Assembly (NCBI GenBank): GCA_025024175.1
Contig: QCXZ01000137.1
Location: 71,982,680-72,046,679, forward strand
Direction of reading: 5' to 3'
DNA length: 64,000 nucleotides
Source: Rhyzopertha dominica
Lineage: Eukaryota; Arthropoda; Insecta; Coleoptera; Bostrichidae
Shown one piece after another: positions 36,060 through 48,406 of this stretch. Numbering within the stretch: position 1 is the first letter of the stretch; the number at the start of each line of letters is the position of its first letter. The notes under the pieces are model-generated. The model was not told where the DNA came from. It made no database searches and saw only the letters and a list, made by a program, of their open reading frames with translations. Both the position numbers and the translations under genes were made by a program.

Positions 36060-36960
36060 AACCGGATAAGTCAGATGTATGTATACTGCAAACCAACACG
36101 TGGACAGATATATCTGCATAGCAATTGAAATCACCACCNTACACAAAAACATGGTATTATCAAGACTGGCAGAAAGAGAAAGAAGAATATGTGATTCAAA
36201 TTATTTTAAACATTTCCAAGTNTTGTTTGCTTAATGGTCGGTATTCCCTACAGCAGTTTTTTGATGTTACATGCTACAAGCTCACATAGACAACGGACTA
36301 TAACTGCAGCAATAACTGGAGAATTCCTACCTTACATAACAGGGCATTCAGATAGAATAGGACTACTATCAAAAAATGGAATTGGAAGCCTATAATAAAT
36401 TAAAGGAATAAAAAACAATCCACAAACTAATCGCAAAAGTTTAAGAAAAGATACGGTGGGTCAAAGAATAACGAGATCCATTAAAATTAGTTGGTGTTGT
36501 ATACCGTGTTGTTGTGGTAGGGTACACAGCGGAACCACCAAACGTAGCATGGATACCAGATTATCTAAACATACACGTTGCAACAGGTTGAAACAACAAA
36601 AGAAATCAGCTGCGGTTGAACATACCTGGCAAACAAAACACTGCTTTTTACTTCAGGATACGGTTGTGTTGGACACTACAACTCATTATTTCGCAAGGTG
36701 CATACGGAAGCGATAGAAATACAAGCGGAATATTTTCGATACAGGAGAAGATTTGTGTGTGAACAAAATGTATACTAGGGTATTATGTAGTGATCATGTT
36801 AGTATACGTAAATGACCAAATAACAATATCAAATCATAAACATCCCATGAAAGTATAGTCCAGAATCAAAGATTTTCTACACCTAGCCGGACTATCCTTT
36901 GATAATACCAGGCGCAGTTACCGATGAAACGTCAGGAGTAAGCTCTTTTGACTATACCTA
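36060..36960 (+). pseudogene. PLE remnant: RT thumb, GIY-YIG domain and tail
   Basis: Near 36,078 CKPTRGQIYLHSN matches the PLE PTHTDRYLH segment, and GIIKT follows. From 36,456 to 36,716 a frame reads IPCCCGRVHSGTTKRSMDTRLSKH, a GIY-YIG domain where YIG has become HSG. The tail near 36,915 has GATGAAACGTCAGGAG, like the tail of the PLE at 22.05 kb. An N lies at 36,139 and another at 36,222. It is inactive. The left half of the same element is probably 34,710-34,860. Confidence 0.75.
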
Positions 36961-36964
36961 TATA

Positions 36965-38414
36965 CAGGGTGGGCCAAGTGAACGTATTTCTTCAATAACT
37001 CCACAACTATTGAAAATATGAAAAACTGGTTTATATAAAAGTGATACAGGTTTATGTGCTGCATATTTTTGAAAACAGCTCACTTCCTGTAATACTGGAA
37101 ACGCATACCAACTGCCTTATTTTAAATAGAACAACCCGCATACTTTTACATTTTTGTATTGCTTGTTGAATTCTAAAGTTATTTTGTATAACATATCATA
37201 CCTCTAAAAGCGCTAAAGCAAAAAATAGTCGTTTGCAGCGCTCATCGTCATTTTAAATACCTTCCAATATGAGACACGCAGAAGACTGCGGCTTGCGCGC
37301 CGCGTAAGTTAAGAAAATGGCCTATCTTATACGTCTTCAAGCAGGTTTATTACTTTTAAATTGAAAGTAATACATCAGTTGCCATACAAAATATTTCAAA
37401 CTGCGATAAGTCATTTTTTTAATGGAACATACAACTTCATTTTACACCATCGGATGCAAAATTAAATTATCTTTAATTTGATATCAGGTTTTCTGTATCT
37501 ATTACTAACAGTTTTCTAACAATTTGCGTTTTTCTGATTTTTTAGATTAAAATCGCTTTTATCAGGTACACCTTGACGAGAGATTGTTTTGTTCACCTCA
37601 GAAAGAAAAGTCACAGTTTAATAATAAAGCATTGGAAAAGTTTGTTTGCTTAAAACAAAAGCAGAAGGTTATGAATGAGTACTGTTTATTACTTAATTGG
37701 TAACTAAAGTTTCCTTTTACATAACAGTACATGTGTAGAGATAAACTAAAGTAAGTACTTAAGTGTTGCATTTAATTTAAACGATCCAGACAGCACCCTA
37801 GCAGTATATTAAATCACAACTTATTCAAATATTTGAATAAACTGTGCTAAAACTCCCCGAGGGCCAACGCTGACATTTTGCCGCCTCCCATGTCTCGTCA
37901 AGGCATACCTGATATAAGTGATTTTAATCTAAAAAATCAGAGAAACGCAAATTGTTGCGAACAGTTGTTAATAATAGATCAAATTGAAGATAATTTAATT
38001 TTGCATCCGAAGGTGTAAAAAAAGTTGTATGTTCCATTAAAAAAATTATTTATCGCAGTTTGAAATATTTCATATGGCAACCGATGTATTAATTTCATTT
38101 TAAAAGTAATAAACCTGCTTGAAGACGTAAATGATAGGCCATTTTTTTAACTTTTACATTTTAGAGGTATGGTATGTTATAAAAAATAACCTTAGAATTC
38201 AAGAATAAATACAAAAATGTAAAAATATACGGGGTGTTCTATTTAAAATAAGGAAGTTGGTATGTGTATCCGGTATAACCGAAAGTGAGCCGTTTTCAAA
38301 AATATTTTTACAATATACAGCATATAAACCTGGATCACTTTTATATAATAAAGTTTTTCATTTTTTCAGTAGTTGTAGAGTTATGGAAAAAATACGTTCA
38401 CTAGGCCCACCCTG
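36965..38414. mobile_element. Foldback-like element with very long inverted repeats
   Basis: The ends read CAGGGTGGGCCAAGTGAACG and its inverse, flanked by TA on both sides. The arms remain alignable for about 600 bp on the left (36,965-37,570) and 505 bp on the right (37,908-38,414), leaving about 340 bp in the middle. The left arm has about 100 bp (37,205-37,315) absent from the right. No coding capacity is present. TA flanks and CAGGGTGGGCC ends suggest a Tc/mariner-mobilised derivative. Confidence 0.85.
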
Positions 38415-38417
38415 TAT

Positions 38418-38752
38418 ATACATAGCTTCCACGCGGCTAATAGACTTCGAAAGCTCATGTACGTTATCAAGGTTCGGTCGTTAAAAAAATAGTGTAATCG
38501 TTAAACGTAAGTTGGAAGAATACCTCTATTACCTGTTGAACTCCGGTTTGAGTCAATCGATGTTCGAAGGTAGTAACTATAAGCTCTTGTACTTATATAC
38601 TTAGTGCTCAAAAGCGGTAATCTCATAATCCTTGATGAAAGTAAACAAAAAAAGCTCTTTTTGCCTATCTATGGAATAAACTTTCCAAGATGATTATTTA
38701 ACTTTGAATCATTATGAGACTACCATTGTTGTTCAAATACAGTTTCTGTTTA
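38418..38752. other. Spacer between two inverted-repeat elements
   Basis: No gene or repeat seen. Confidence 0.4.
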
Positions 38753-38754
38753 TA

Positions 38755-39208
38755 CCGGGTGATTTTTTGAAAACTTCACACCTTAAATAACTTTAAATAG
38801 AGGAAAAATTTAAAATTTTGCAAAAACAGGTAAACTTTTGTTTGCAGGGGGACAACTTTTGAGATAAGTTTTTAATGGATAGCGCTTACCCTCTTAGCGG
38901 GGTAGATACCCCTTCAAAAATTTTAATTGAAACTACCCATCTTACGATACATCATTTAAAAGCTTATTACACAAGGAGTCTTGCCATGTAATTAGTTTTA
39001 CTATTTTTTACCCATTGACGGGGTAGTGGGTCAAAAAGTGCATTGTAGCAAGTGGCTTATAAAATGGAATATTTTGGACTTTTTAAACAAAATTTATTGT
39101 CTTGCAGTTACAATAAAAATTGTCCTTACTTAAGCCTAAAAAAACTTTGTTAAAAAATAATTGTTACACCTAAGCAAAATGCCAAAAATACTTAAAATTT
39201 TCTTTCGA
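38755..39208. repeat. Left terminal inverted repeat
   Basis: Pairs with 40,570-41,028. Strong blocks include CCTTAAATAACTTTAAATA, GGGGGACAACTTTTGAGATA and AATATTTTGGAC. Similarity is high near the outer end and decays inward. Confidence 0.85.
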
Positions 39209-39382
39209 CATCACTTGATATTGCAACTCGACAGTTTATACTGAATTGGCTAAATAATTATCTACTTCGTGTTTCCAATTTTTTGTTTCAACTTTATGGC
39301 TACTTCTTTGGCACGACCATCCTTTTGTTCACATTCCTTTTTATAAATCGCGTGAAATTTTAAAGTGAGAGTCCAAGTGATA

Positions 39383-40435
39383 ATGGTTTATTCAACTGCT
39401 GAAAGGGTAGAAATAATTTTTATTTACGGTGCTGAGCATAGCTGTGCTCGTGCGTCAGCAAGGGTGTTTAACGAACGGCACCCCGATAAAAATCTCGATC
39501 TCGTGCAGAAATTTCAAGACACTGGATCTGTAGTAAACAAAAAAGGGCAGGGAATAGAGTCGTTGATGAAATGGCCCAACTTGAAGTACCTGGTCATTTT
39601 GCAATGGATCCAACTAGCTCTTTGCGTAACATTTCTACAGCCACTGGACTTTCTTATTCACCTGATGTAAGGAAAGTTACAAAACTGTACAAATTCCATC
39701 CCTATAAGATGAAAACTATCCAGTAACTCGGCGAAGATGACTTCGATAGAAGACTGCAATTTTGCGAAATTATGACAGAAAAGATTATAGTAAATCCAAA
39801 TCTAATAAAAAATATCTGCTTCAGTGATGAATGCAATTTTTTTTGAACGGCTCTGTAAAGAACAGTCAGGTACTGGAGTGACGAAAATCCTTATTTTTCG
39901 AGAAGGTCATACACAAGTTCCTCAGAAGCTCAACGTCTAGGCTGGAATACTTGGCAACGCAATTGTAGGTCCAATTTTCATTGATGGGACGCTAAATGGG
40001 GGAACGTATTTAGAATTATTTGATAACGTTAATGATCCTTTAATCACAGAGCAATTAGAAAACCAACGTGACCCTGAAGGAAATCCAATGTTGGATGAAT
40101 ACGAATTGTTTTACCAACATGATGGAGCCCCACCGCATTACGCCATTAATGTGCGAAATTGGTTAAATCATAGATTTCCTCTTCACTGGATTGGTAGGCG
40201 TGGAACAATTGAATGCCCGCCACGATCACCCGATTTGACTACTTTAGATTTCTTTCTATGGGGTCATTTAAAATCTGTGGTTTACAAAACACAACCTACT
40301 AGCCTGGACGATCTGCGAGAAAGAATTATTAACGAGTGCAGGAGGATTCCACCTGAAACTTTCCGAAAAGTGCAGCAGGAGTTCGAGAACCGTCTGTACC
40401 TATTATTGTATGGAAAGAGGTGGTGCACATTTTGA
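39383..40435 (+). pseudogene. Tc/mariner transposase, broken (DD41D)
   Basis: It starts MVYSTAERVEII with an N-terminal helix-turn-helix (ARASARVFNERHPDKN, then LVQKFQDTGSV). The first catalytic region is near 39,822 (CFSDECNFF), the second is YQHDGAPPHYAINV near 40,121, and the third is PDLTTLDFFLWGHL near 40,230. I count 41 residues between the second Asp and the Asp of LDFFLW. Stops and frameshifts break the middle (39,668-40,085), while the last 115 codons are open to the stop at 40,433-40,435. The spacing matches DD41D families such as rosa, but the family name is an inference. Confidence 0.82.
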
Positions 40436-40569
40436 GTATCTATTGTAAGGTTTGAATTTGTATGGTTTTGTTCACACTGTTTTTGGAGTTACAAATAAAT
40501 AATTTTTCTTTTTCGTGGACATGGACTTTCTAAAAAACTACATGATAAATACTTTAATGTTAATAGTAA

Positions 40570-41028
40570 TGTTAAAAGAAAATTTTCAGTATTCTGGGAG
40601 TTTTTTTTAAGTGTCATATTTTTTACAAGTTGTTTAAATTTTGGGTTCTGGTAAGGAAAAATTTTATTTCCGCTCTAAAATAAAATACATTTTGTTGAAA
40701 AGAGTCCAAAATATTCAATTTAATAAGCAACCTGTTGCGTAGGCACTATTAATCTATTACCCCGTCAATAAGTTAAACGTAGTAAAACTAATTACATGGC
40801 CAGACTCTTTGTGAAATAAGCTTTCAAATGATGTATCACAAGATGGATAGTTCCATTTAAAATTTTTAGAGGGGTGTCTACTCTGCTCAGAGAGTAAGCG
40901 CTATCCATTAAAAACTTATCTCAAAAGTTGTCCCCCTGCAAACAAAACTTTACCTGTTTTTGCAAATTTTTAAATTTTTGCTATATTTAAAGTTATTTAA
41001 GGTGTGAAGTTTTCAAAAAATTACCCGG
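40570..41028. repeat. Right terminal inverted repeat
   Basis: Inverse of 38,755-39,208. The outer end reads GAAGTTTTCAAAAAATTACCCGG. Confidence 0.85.
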
Positions 41029-41030
41029 TA

Positions 41031-42230
41031 TATGTCAAAAGTAAGTTTTGTTTTTTGTATACATATGTGTTAGACTACAAGGCACCTGCCAATAAGCTAG
41101 AGTTGCAAACCGTTTTCATGTAATATATGTTTTTCTTTTTTTAACATTGATCCGTCAAAATGTGCAATATTGATCTAACACATCATAACCGCTAAGTATG
41201 TAGGTAGACATGTTGGTCAAGCGCTGGCTAACACTGAACTTTAAACGGTACATGTGGAGACGACCTGTCTGGCAACCAACTTTCCAAAACCGTGCCGTAC
41301 GCTATCTCGACCCTCGGCTTCTGATGATTATCATACGCTTAACCTACTGCCTCTATAACGGTATCTTGACGCGGCACATCCCAACTTCAAATCCTGCGGA
41401 GCAATTAACCCGTTCGGTACAAGCATGTATACATGGATGTAATAACGCAAAGATTCGCGTCATCAAAATAATGCGTATGACAATATTATTTATTGATTGT
41501 TGTTTTGCAATGACATACTCACGCTCCTATAGAGTGGATGTAGTGTGGATATGTAAAATATTACTTAATACGACAAAAATAAACAACAACTGATATAAGT
41601 ATGAAAAGACCAGTCTAACAGCAACAGATAATCATTTGGGAAAAGCGATCGAAACAAATGATGAGTATTTTGTTCAGAACATAAACAGCCTGGATAGAGA
41701 AAATTGCATTTTAAAAGATCTGACTATAACTATCTATTTATTATAAGCCACGATGGCAGGCATGAAGAGCGTTATCAGTGAACTGATAGCACAATAAAAG
41801 CTCAGACTTGAGATCGGACAATTAAAGGCTGAGAAACGAAAAATAAACAATGATTCTCATTAACTGAATGCAGACATTGATGAAAGAACAATCGATTTCT
41901 TGAGCTAACGGCATCATTATCAGCGGCTTGTCGAAATAGCGGTAAGAAATTTATTATCTGACATTCAAATGTCAGTTAAACATCTAGGAAAACCAACTGG
42001 GAAACCTTGTCCAATTAAAGGCGTATTTACAAAACGCCTCAAACAATGAAAAAAAGTTAGAACACAGACAGCAGGCGAAATTCAATCATTCTCTAATTAA
42101 TATAATACAACCAAAACTTAAGACGGTTGAATAGTAAGGTAGATTCATCGGAACTGTCTTTTGATCTGATTGGACGGTGGATGATGGTGGCGGTATCACT
42201 GCAGCTGTAAATGACAAACTTAAAGTACAA
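41031..42230. other. No gene recognised; a decayed coding-like stretch
   Basis: A 127-codon open frame (41,210-41,593) is unassigned. From about 41,750 to 42,060 one can read, around stops, helical residues such as LRLEIGQLKAEKRKINND and ADIDERTIDFL. It looks like old coding sequence, possibly transposon-derived, lying just before a PLE terminus. I cannot name it. Confidence 0.3.
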
Positions 42231-42233
42231 GAG

Positions 42234-42450
42234 ACGAGGGTGAATGCTTTCAGCGTCCATAGTGACGATAATATGTTTTCGGACAGATCGCTGTCTCTTT
42301 AAAGCACTGACAAAAAATTATTTCGATTACGCCTGTAATCTTTAACAAAGACGTCAAGACGTAATCGAAATGTCAGACTAATAACTTTTTATCAGTATTT
42401 TAAAGAGACAGCGATCTTTCCGAAAACATATTATCTTTAAGGTATAAGAC
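42234..42450. mobile_element. Inverted Penelope terminal repeat
   Basis: It begins with the 18-base block GAGGGTGAATGCTTTCAG (42,236-42,253), identical to 20,934-20,951. Arms at 42,267-42,331 and 42,360-42,435 are inverse to each other (GATAATATGTTTTCGG against CCGAAAACATATTATC). Both match the tail of the PLE at 22,050-22,115 (CGAAACGTCAGACTA, AGAGATAGCGATCT). It is a hairpin made from two opposed PLE tails. Confidence 0.75.
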
Positions 42451-43385
42451 TTAGGATTTAACTCTCCAGTTACAATGGTACTAACCTTATTATCATCACT
42501 TTATTCCTAGAAGCCAATGTGCTCACTGTCAACGAATATTTTATAGTACCTGAATATCCGGAGGAGATGTTTGATTTCTCTAACTGTGTCTTGGTGTGAG
42601 ATAACTAACGTCAATATCTCTGGATATTTTTAATACTTTAATAGTCGAGCATTTCTAACAAACTTATTTGGCAGAATTTAATATCATCAAATGTAATGTA
42701 TTAATATTCTCTAAGAAATACATCCTTTATTACCTGAAGAAATTTATCATCATCACTTGACTTTATTCACTGGATACACTGCTTATACCTGCTTCGATAT
42801 TCTGTTCCAGAACGATAACAACAATAAATGATACATTTTATAAAGTAACCTACTGCAAACATTTGCTGCTATTGAAGAGAAATATTTGGCTTGTGTATAC
42901 CCTATTGCATTTGTCGTAAGGAACCAACTATTGATACGGTATAGAAGAAGAATAAACATTACGATGGAACAATCAAAGAAATAAACATGGGCGCTCACTA
43001 GGATTGTATACCGGCAACTTATCCGGGTTCCAAAATGAGCTACATTCTCTAATTCTAAGTAATTTTGGACATTTGTGAAATAAAAGAGAAGGTTTTCCAG
43101 TGTTTCAGGAAGGATTGTCCATAACAATATCACATTAGAGTTCTAGAAGATATAGATAATGCCTTTACACACCACTTTTTCAGAGCGATACTCATATTTC
43201 TGAAGATAATGTAGCCTAGTTCTGAAAGCAATATCTGTTCATCTTTCATATTTCTAACATGTACGACATTTTACCTTACCTCAAACTACTGAAGACAACA
43301 AAAGGAACAGACACGAATAACACAAGTGATCCTAAGAGCTAACAGCTACTAAGTTATGCGAATTCACACAATCTGCAGTATTAAA
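42451..43385. other. No recognisable gene
   Basis: AT-rich sequence. The 116-codon minus frame (43,133-42,783) is rich in hydrophobic residues but matches nothing I know. Confidence 0.4.
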
Positions 43386-43389
43386 TGCC

Positions 43390-43780
43390 TTGACAGTAGG
43401 ATGCATGTCGACGCCATATATACAGATCCTGGTAAGGCACCACATTCTTTTAAAAAGCTAAATAATTTCGGATTATATGACAGCCTAGTAATTTTAGTAA
43501 CTTAAGAATCGCATTCAAGATAACTGGGGCAGTATGTTGTTAAATAGGGCGAAGGGTAATCATCTACAATATTACCACTACTTTTTATGCTTTTTTTTTG
43601 TAATGATTTAATGCAAAATATGAAATGCAATACATTTGTTTATGCCGATGATCCTAAATGTTGCTGCTAGAATCACAGGAGGATAGGGGCTTTCATTCAT
43701 TTTTCCCAGACATGATCTTAGTGACCAAGAAGAAATATTGATGTTGATTCAAGCTACAGCAAACTAATTCCGGCTTAAAT
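43390..43780 (+). pseudogene. Decayed non-LTR reverse transcriptase fragment
   Basis: At about 43,405 MHVDAIYTDPGKAPHS and KKLNNFGLYDSL resemble the QVDAIYTDFSKAFD..H and KL..FG motifs of non-LTR RTs. Further on, in another frame, CNTFVYADD is readable near 43,630. Heavy frame damage. It is a separate, older copy than the element at 44.2 kb. Confidence 0.55.
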
Positions 43781-44214
43781 TAAATACTCGTTGGAAGAGA
43801 CAAATTAAGAAATTAAAATTGATGATAAAGCCAAAACTTAGTAGACAAGAATCAACAATCAATGACATGGACTCAATTTATGTCTTACGAAGCAGTTCTG
43901 TTGACCAAAGATATATCGTATGCTATTTACAGAAGCTTACTTGTCAACAACAATGTAATAATTTATAGTCGTATTAAAAATATGATAATCATTTGTAAGC
44001 AACTTTGTAATACTTACTGCATTGTTACCTCCAGGTAATTGTAGGAGAATACCAACAGCACCACAACTGAACATCCTAGGTTTATCCGACTTCTATTTAG
44101 TAAGGGAAGAATAGAAAGATTTTGACTTTTAATTCTGAATCCAAGTTAAAAACAAATACATAGAAATGATTTAGTGGGAGATGTTTCTTAATATACGGTG
44201 ATTCAAATAACCCT

Positions 44215-45735
44215 CAAAAGAATAATAATCTCAAAAGAATCAATAGTAGAAAAAAATATCAAACTAGATATACGTAAGGGCACCGGATCAGACGGCATTC
44301 CTGGCATATTTATCAAAACGTGCGATGAGATCCTTGCTGAACCACTTAGTATTATATTCAATAAGTCTTTGAAAGAAGGGGTGTTCCCAAGCAAATGGAA
44401 ACAAGCAAACATTGTCCCCATCTATAAATCAGGAGATCAGACTAAAGTAACCAACTATCGTCCCATATCGCTCTTGTCAATTTTTGGTAAAATTTTTGAA
44501 AGCTGTGTTACTGATGAATTATTCTTTAATATTAAACAACACATAGATGAACGTCAGCATGGTTTTTTTCCGTGGAAGGTCGACAGTAACTAATCTCGCT
44601 ACTTTTGTTCAACATCTGTCAGAAAGCATGGATAAAAGAGCTCAAGTGGATGCCGTGTATACCGACTTTTCCAAAGCGTTCGATAAAGTTCACCATGCCT
44701 CCCTTATTAAATTGGAGAATTTCGGTGTGCATGGTAATCTGCTAAGGTGGCTAAAATCGTACTTATATAATAGGAGCCAAGTTGTAACAACAAAAAACTC
44801 AGTATCGTCTTCAGTACCTGTAACATCCGGTGTACCGCAGGGCTCTCATCTAGGTCCTCTGCTATTTCTTATTTTTATTAATGATATTGGTAATTTTATT
44901 CAACACTCAAATTATCTACTGTACGCAGACGATATGAAAATTTACAGAGAAATAACTAACTTACATGATGCACTGCTTTTGCAAATTGATTTAAATAACT
45001 TATACTTATACTGTACCAGAAATTATTTATATCTAAACCTAGACAAGTGCTATCACATCACTTTCACGAGAAATAGGCTGTCGGTCCCCACCAAATATGC
45101 AATAAACAACCACACCCTTAACTCTATTAATAAAATAAAGGACCTGGGCGTCATTGTAGACAGCAAACTAAGATTTGAATTGCACGTTGAAGAAATAATA
45201 CAGCGCTCGCTCAGAAACTTAGGTTTTATTTTTAGAACCACAACTAAATTTACCAATATAAAATCATTTAAAATTCTCTGATACCTTGGTGCGCAGCCAT
45301 CTAGAGTATGCCAGTGTTGTCTGGAATCCGTTGTATTACAAATACATTAACCGAATTGAACGCGTACAAAAAAAATTCATTGGTAAGCTTAATTATAAGT
45401 TTAACAGGGATCTCCACACCTTGACTTACGAATATAACTTAAAAAAGTACAATATGACAAGCTTAAGCAAACGACGCGAGAATTTTGATATTATCTTTCT
45501 GTACAAGGTAGTTAACTCATTGTTGTCAACGTCTTTAATTAGTCACGTAAATATTAATACTCCTCTATACCCTCTTAGGACTAAGAATACTTTTCATGTT
45601 TACACTTGTAAGACAAGTCACTGCCAAAATTCACCGTTATATCGTATAATTTCCACTTATAACTCGGCTTATACTCATCTCGATATTTTTTCACTATCAT
45701 TAACATCTCTTAAAAAGATCTTGAAAGAACCATAA
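44215..45735 (+). pseudogene. Reverse transcriptase of the non-LTR element
   Basis: Three open frames cover one protein. The first (to 44,593) has TGSDGIPGIFIK, FPSKWKQANIVPIYKSGD and NYRPISLLS. The second (about 44,565-45,281) has VYTDFSKAFDKVHH, SGVPQGSHLGPLLF, the catalytic YADD near 44,930 (LLYADDMKIY) and DLGVIVDSKL. The third (45,286-45,735) has HLEYASVVWNP and RVQKKFI. The breaks are at a T run near 44,565 and near 45,275. All RT core motifs including the Asp pair are intact. The C-terminal zinc finger seen in some clades is not visible. Confidence 0.88.
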
Positions 45736-45878
45736 CTATAATAGCTAAACTGTTAAAAATAACATTTCAGATGTAACTTATTCAATCACAACTCCTCTCA
45801 ACCCTAATTACTTCATTTAAATACGCTACCTAGTGCTTTCCTGCTTTTGGATTCTCTGAATCTGTTGGAAAGTCAATG

Positions 45879-45912
45879 TAATAAATAAATAAATAAATAA
45901 ATAAATAAAAAA
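45879..45912. repeat. (TAAA)n tail
   Basis: About eight units of TAAA mark the 3' end of the non-LTR element. Confidence 0.9.
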
Positions 45913-48380
45913 CCCTTTTCGTTTGACAAGTGCTTTTGCAAAAACAAGAAATGTTCAAATGCATTTTAAATTTAAAAAAATACGTTGTATCCCGGACAAC
46001 GCTACGTGAAATATTTAGATAACAGCGCACATCTCATGACCCGCATAGCATTTATGAGAGCGAAATTCTAATCATTAAAATGTCACTGCTCTTTGTAGAG
46101 GACTTCGCTTCGCACTATTCTTATACCTACCACCATATTTAGCTTGAGTTGTATTTATTTAATTATTTACTACCAGACTGAGAAAAGTAAGCATACTTGA
46201 AATTCAATTATTACGTCATATGCAAGTTACGTATGATAATTCAACAATGTTGTCTGCGTACGGAAATATAATGTTCTCGAGCTTTGCAGTATTTCACATG
46301 GCCACACGTTTATTTGAAAATGAACGTTATTGCTGTGCACTAATTTCACATTCGATATCTGGAAACCAATTTAGCATAATACTTACATGGGTATAATGGT
46401 AACAGTTATGCCTGTCCGTTTGACTACAAACAATTTCTAAGCGATTAAGATAAACGTTTTATGGAGTTACAAATTATGGAAAATAAGGACTTTACGTGTG
46501 TTTACTTTTACTTGCAGTTGCAGCAACAAATGAACTACATGCAAGATACATTTTAATGAAATTCAGCAGAGTATTATAGGAACAGATTATTTAACTAACG
46601 CTGTGGCTGTGCGTTGTCACAATATGATGACAAATGTTAATCAAAAAGAACCATATCTCCATTATGAAATTATGAGTGTTCGGTAATGAATAAGCCATGC
46701 GTTGACAGTGATTTCCTTGGGTCAAAATAAGCCGAAAAGAACCAACTTATCTTAGAGCAATTTTTGTCTCCTAAACAAGTTAGAGCTCTTCAAGGTATCA
46801 TCTTCTATTTATTTTACAGATATTTTATTAATATTTGGTACATTGGTTCATGGGTATATAAATAAAACAGTATACATATTTACAAAATTTAATAAATCAC
46901 AAAGGCCGCTATGGAAGATTCTTTATTATACTGCTTTTTATAGAATAAATAATTATAAAACATTTTGACTTTTTTCAATTAGTGGATTTACTTTGAAAGA
47001 GGTAAAATTATCATGTGTTGCTGAAATGAGCCATTTCAGAGAAGTATCTATTTAAATTTATCCCTGCATTCTGAAGAAATCTAATGATCATAAAATGCTT
47101 CTAATCCAGTAAGTGTTGGCAGTCTATAATTAAACGAAACCCAACAAAAAAAGAGTAAAATCTTATTAAGTAACAGCACAAAATCACAATATGAAGAATA
47201 GTAATCAGATTAATAACAAACTACAATAACCATATTAACGCATAAATGTATATTTACCTATCACTTAATAAATACCCTGTGTTAGCTTCTACGCATTTTT
47301 GACTCCTTCTTTTAAATACATAGGTAGATACTTATTTATGCCTTAATATGGTTATTGTTTTATTATTGTTATTACTAATATTGCCCCCTGTACTTTATTT
47401 TGTGCTGTTGTACTTTTTTATGTCGGGCTTCATTTAATTGACATGAATAAGACTGTTACATAATGAAGTAGGCTTACTAGCTAAGAAGTAGCAGGAACAA
47501 ATTTATATCGTATTTTCTCTGTAACGGCTCATTTTAGCGGCACATGACAAGTATACCTTTTTCAAAGCAAATTCACTATTTTTAAGAAAATGTTAAAATC
47601 TTTTTTCTGCAAAAAGATATTGCGAACACAAAATAAGAAAGGAGCGTCCTGAACGCCCTCTGTGATTTATTCAAATTGTAAATATACTGTCCCTAATTAG
47701 ACCGCACTTTTTCTACTTTAAGTGACACAAAATCATATATTTTAATTTTAAATAACGATTCACGTTTATATACAAATCAAGCCTTTCGTGTATCGTCATT
47801 TAGAATTTTTGAACCTCGCCTAAACAAAATAGCAATTAAGCCGTTAGACTCACGCAGGTAAGAAAACGAGCTCATTTCCAATAGTCTTTCTTTTTCCCTT
47901 TTTGCAGTAGGGTTTTATTTAAGTGTTTATCTCTTGTAGATCCTATGTATTGCAAGTAAAGGTTTCTACTTTAGTTCATTGTTCTGGACAATTAGACAGG
48001 TTTCCTTCTTTTGGTAAAAAAACTTATAAAAATTGTTGAATATATTACCATAATGTCAGAGGGTTAGATCATTGATGGATCCAGATGTGGTAAATTCTTG
48101 GCTTTTTAGACCACACGTGCTTGTTGCTGGTGCTCGCCACATTAAAAATTTCTTTAGGAGCTTACATATTAGTCATTTTATATTTGCTTTTACTCCTTGC
48201 AACATAAAACCCTTGTCCAGGAATTTGATTAAATAATATAATAAATAATAAGTTTCATCATCCATGAGGCGACACTGAAATTTTATAAAAAAAGTTCATG
48301 TACAGCATACGGGCTCACGTTTTAGCTATTCTTTATTTTCTGGAGTTCTGTCAGGCACTTTATATGTTTTTTCGTCCAGA
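45913..48380. other. No recognisable gene
   Basis: AT-rich. A short plus frame at 47,752-47,862 contains SSFRIFEPRLNKIAIKPLD, which I cannot place. Confidence 0.4.
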
Positions 48381-48406
48381 ACTGGTCCTAATTATTAACA
48401 ATAGAT

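Larger units (their letters stand above)
38755..41028 (+). mobile_element. Tc/mariner element with about 450-bp terminal inverted repeats (DD41D type)
   Basis: A 2274-bp element flanked by TA (38,753-38,754 and 41,029-41,030). The ends are CCGGGTGATTTTTTGAAAAC and its inverse with one difference. The inverted repeats can be followed to about 39,208 on the left and 40,570 on the right. A broken transposase lies between them. Confidence 0.88.
44215..45912 (+). mobile_element. 5'-truncated non-LTR retrotransposon (Jockey/CR1-like)
   Basis: It contains RT and the C-terminal region, but no endonuclease, so it is 5'-truncated. The 3' untranslated part runs from 45,736 to a (TAAA)n tail at 45,879-45,912. 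Only two frame breaks disrupt the protein, so it is younger than the other non-LTR pieces here. I could not identify a target duplication. Confidence 0.88.

Noticed and set aside
36900..36935. CCGATGAAACGTC in the third PLE tail as a hammerhead ribozyme
   Set aside because: The order of core motifs is wrong and no stem II can be drawn.
41210..41593. 127-codon plus-strand frame as a host gene
   Set aside because: No recognised domain. It lies in transposon-rich DNA, and codon use gives no support. Left as unassigned.
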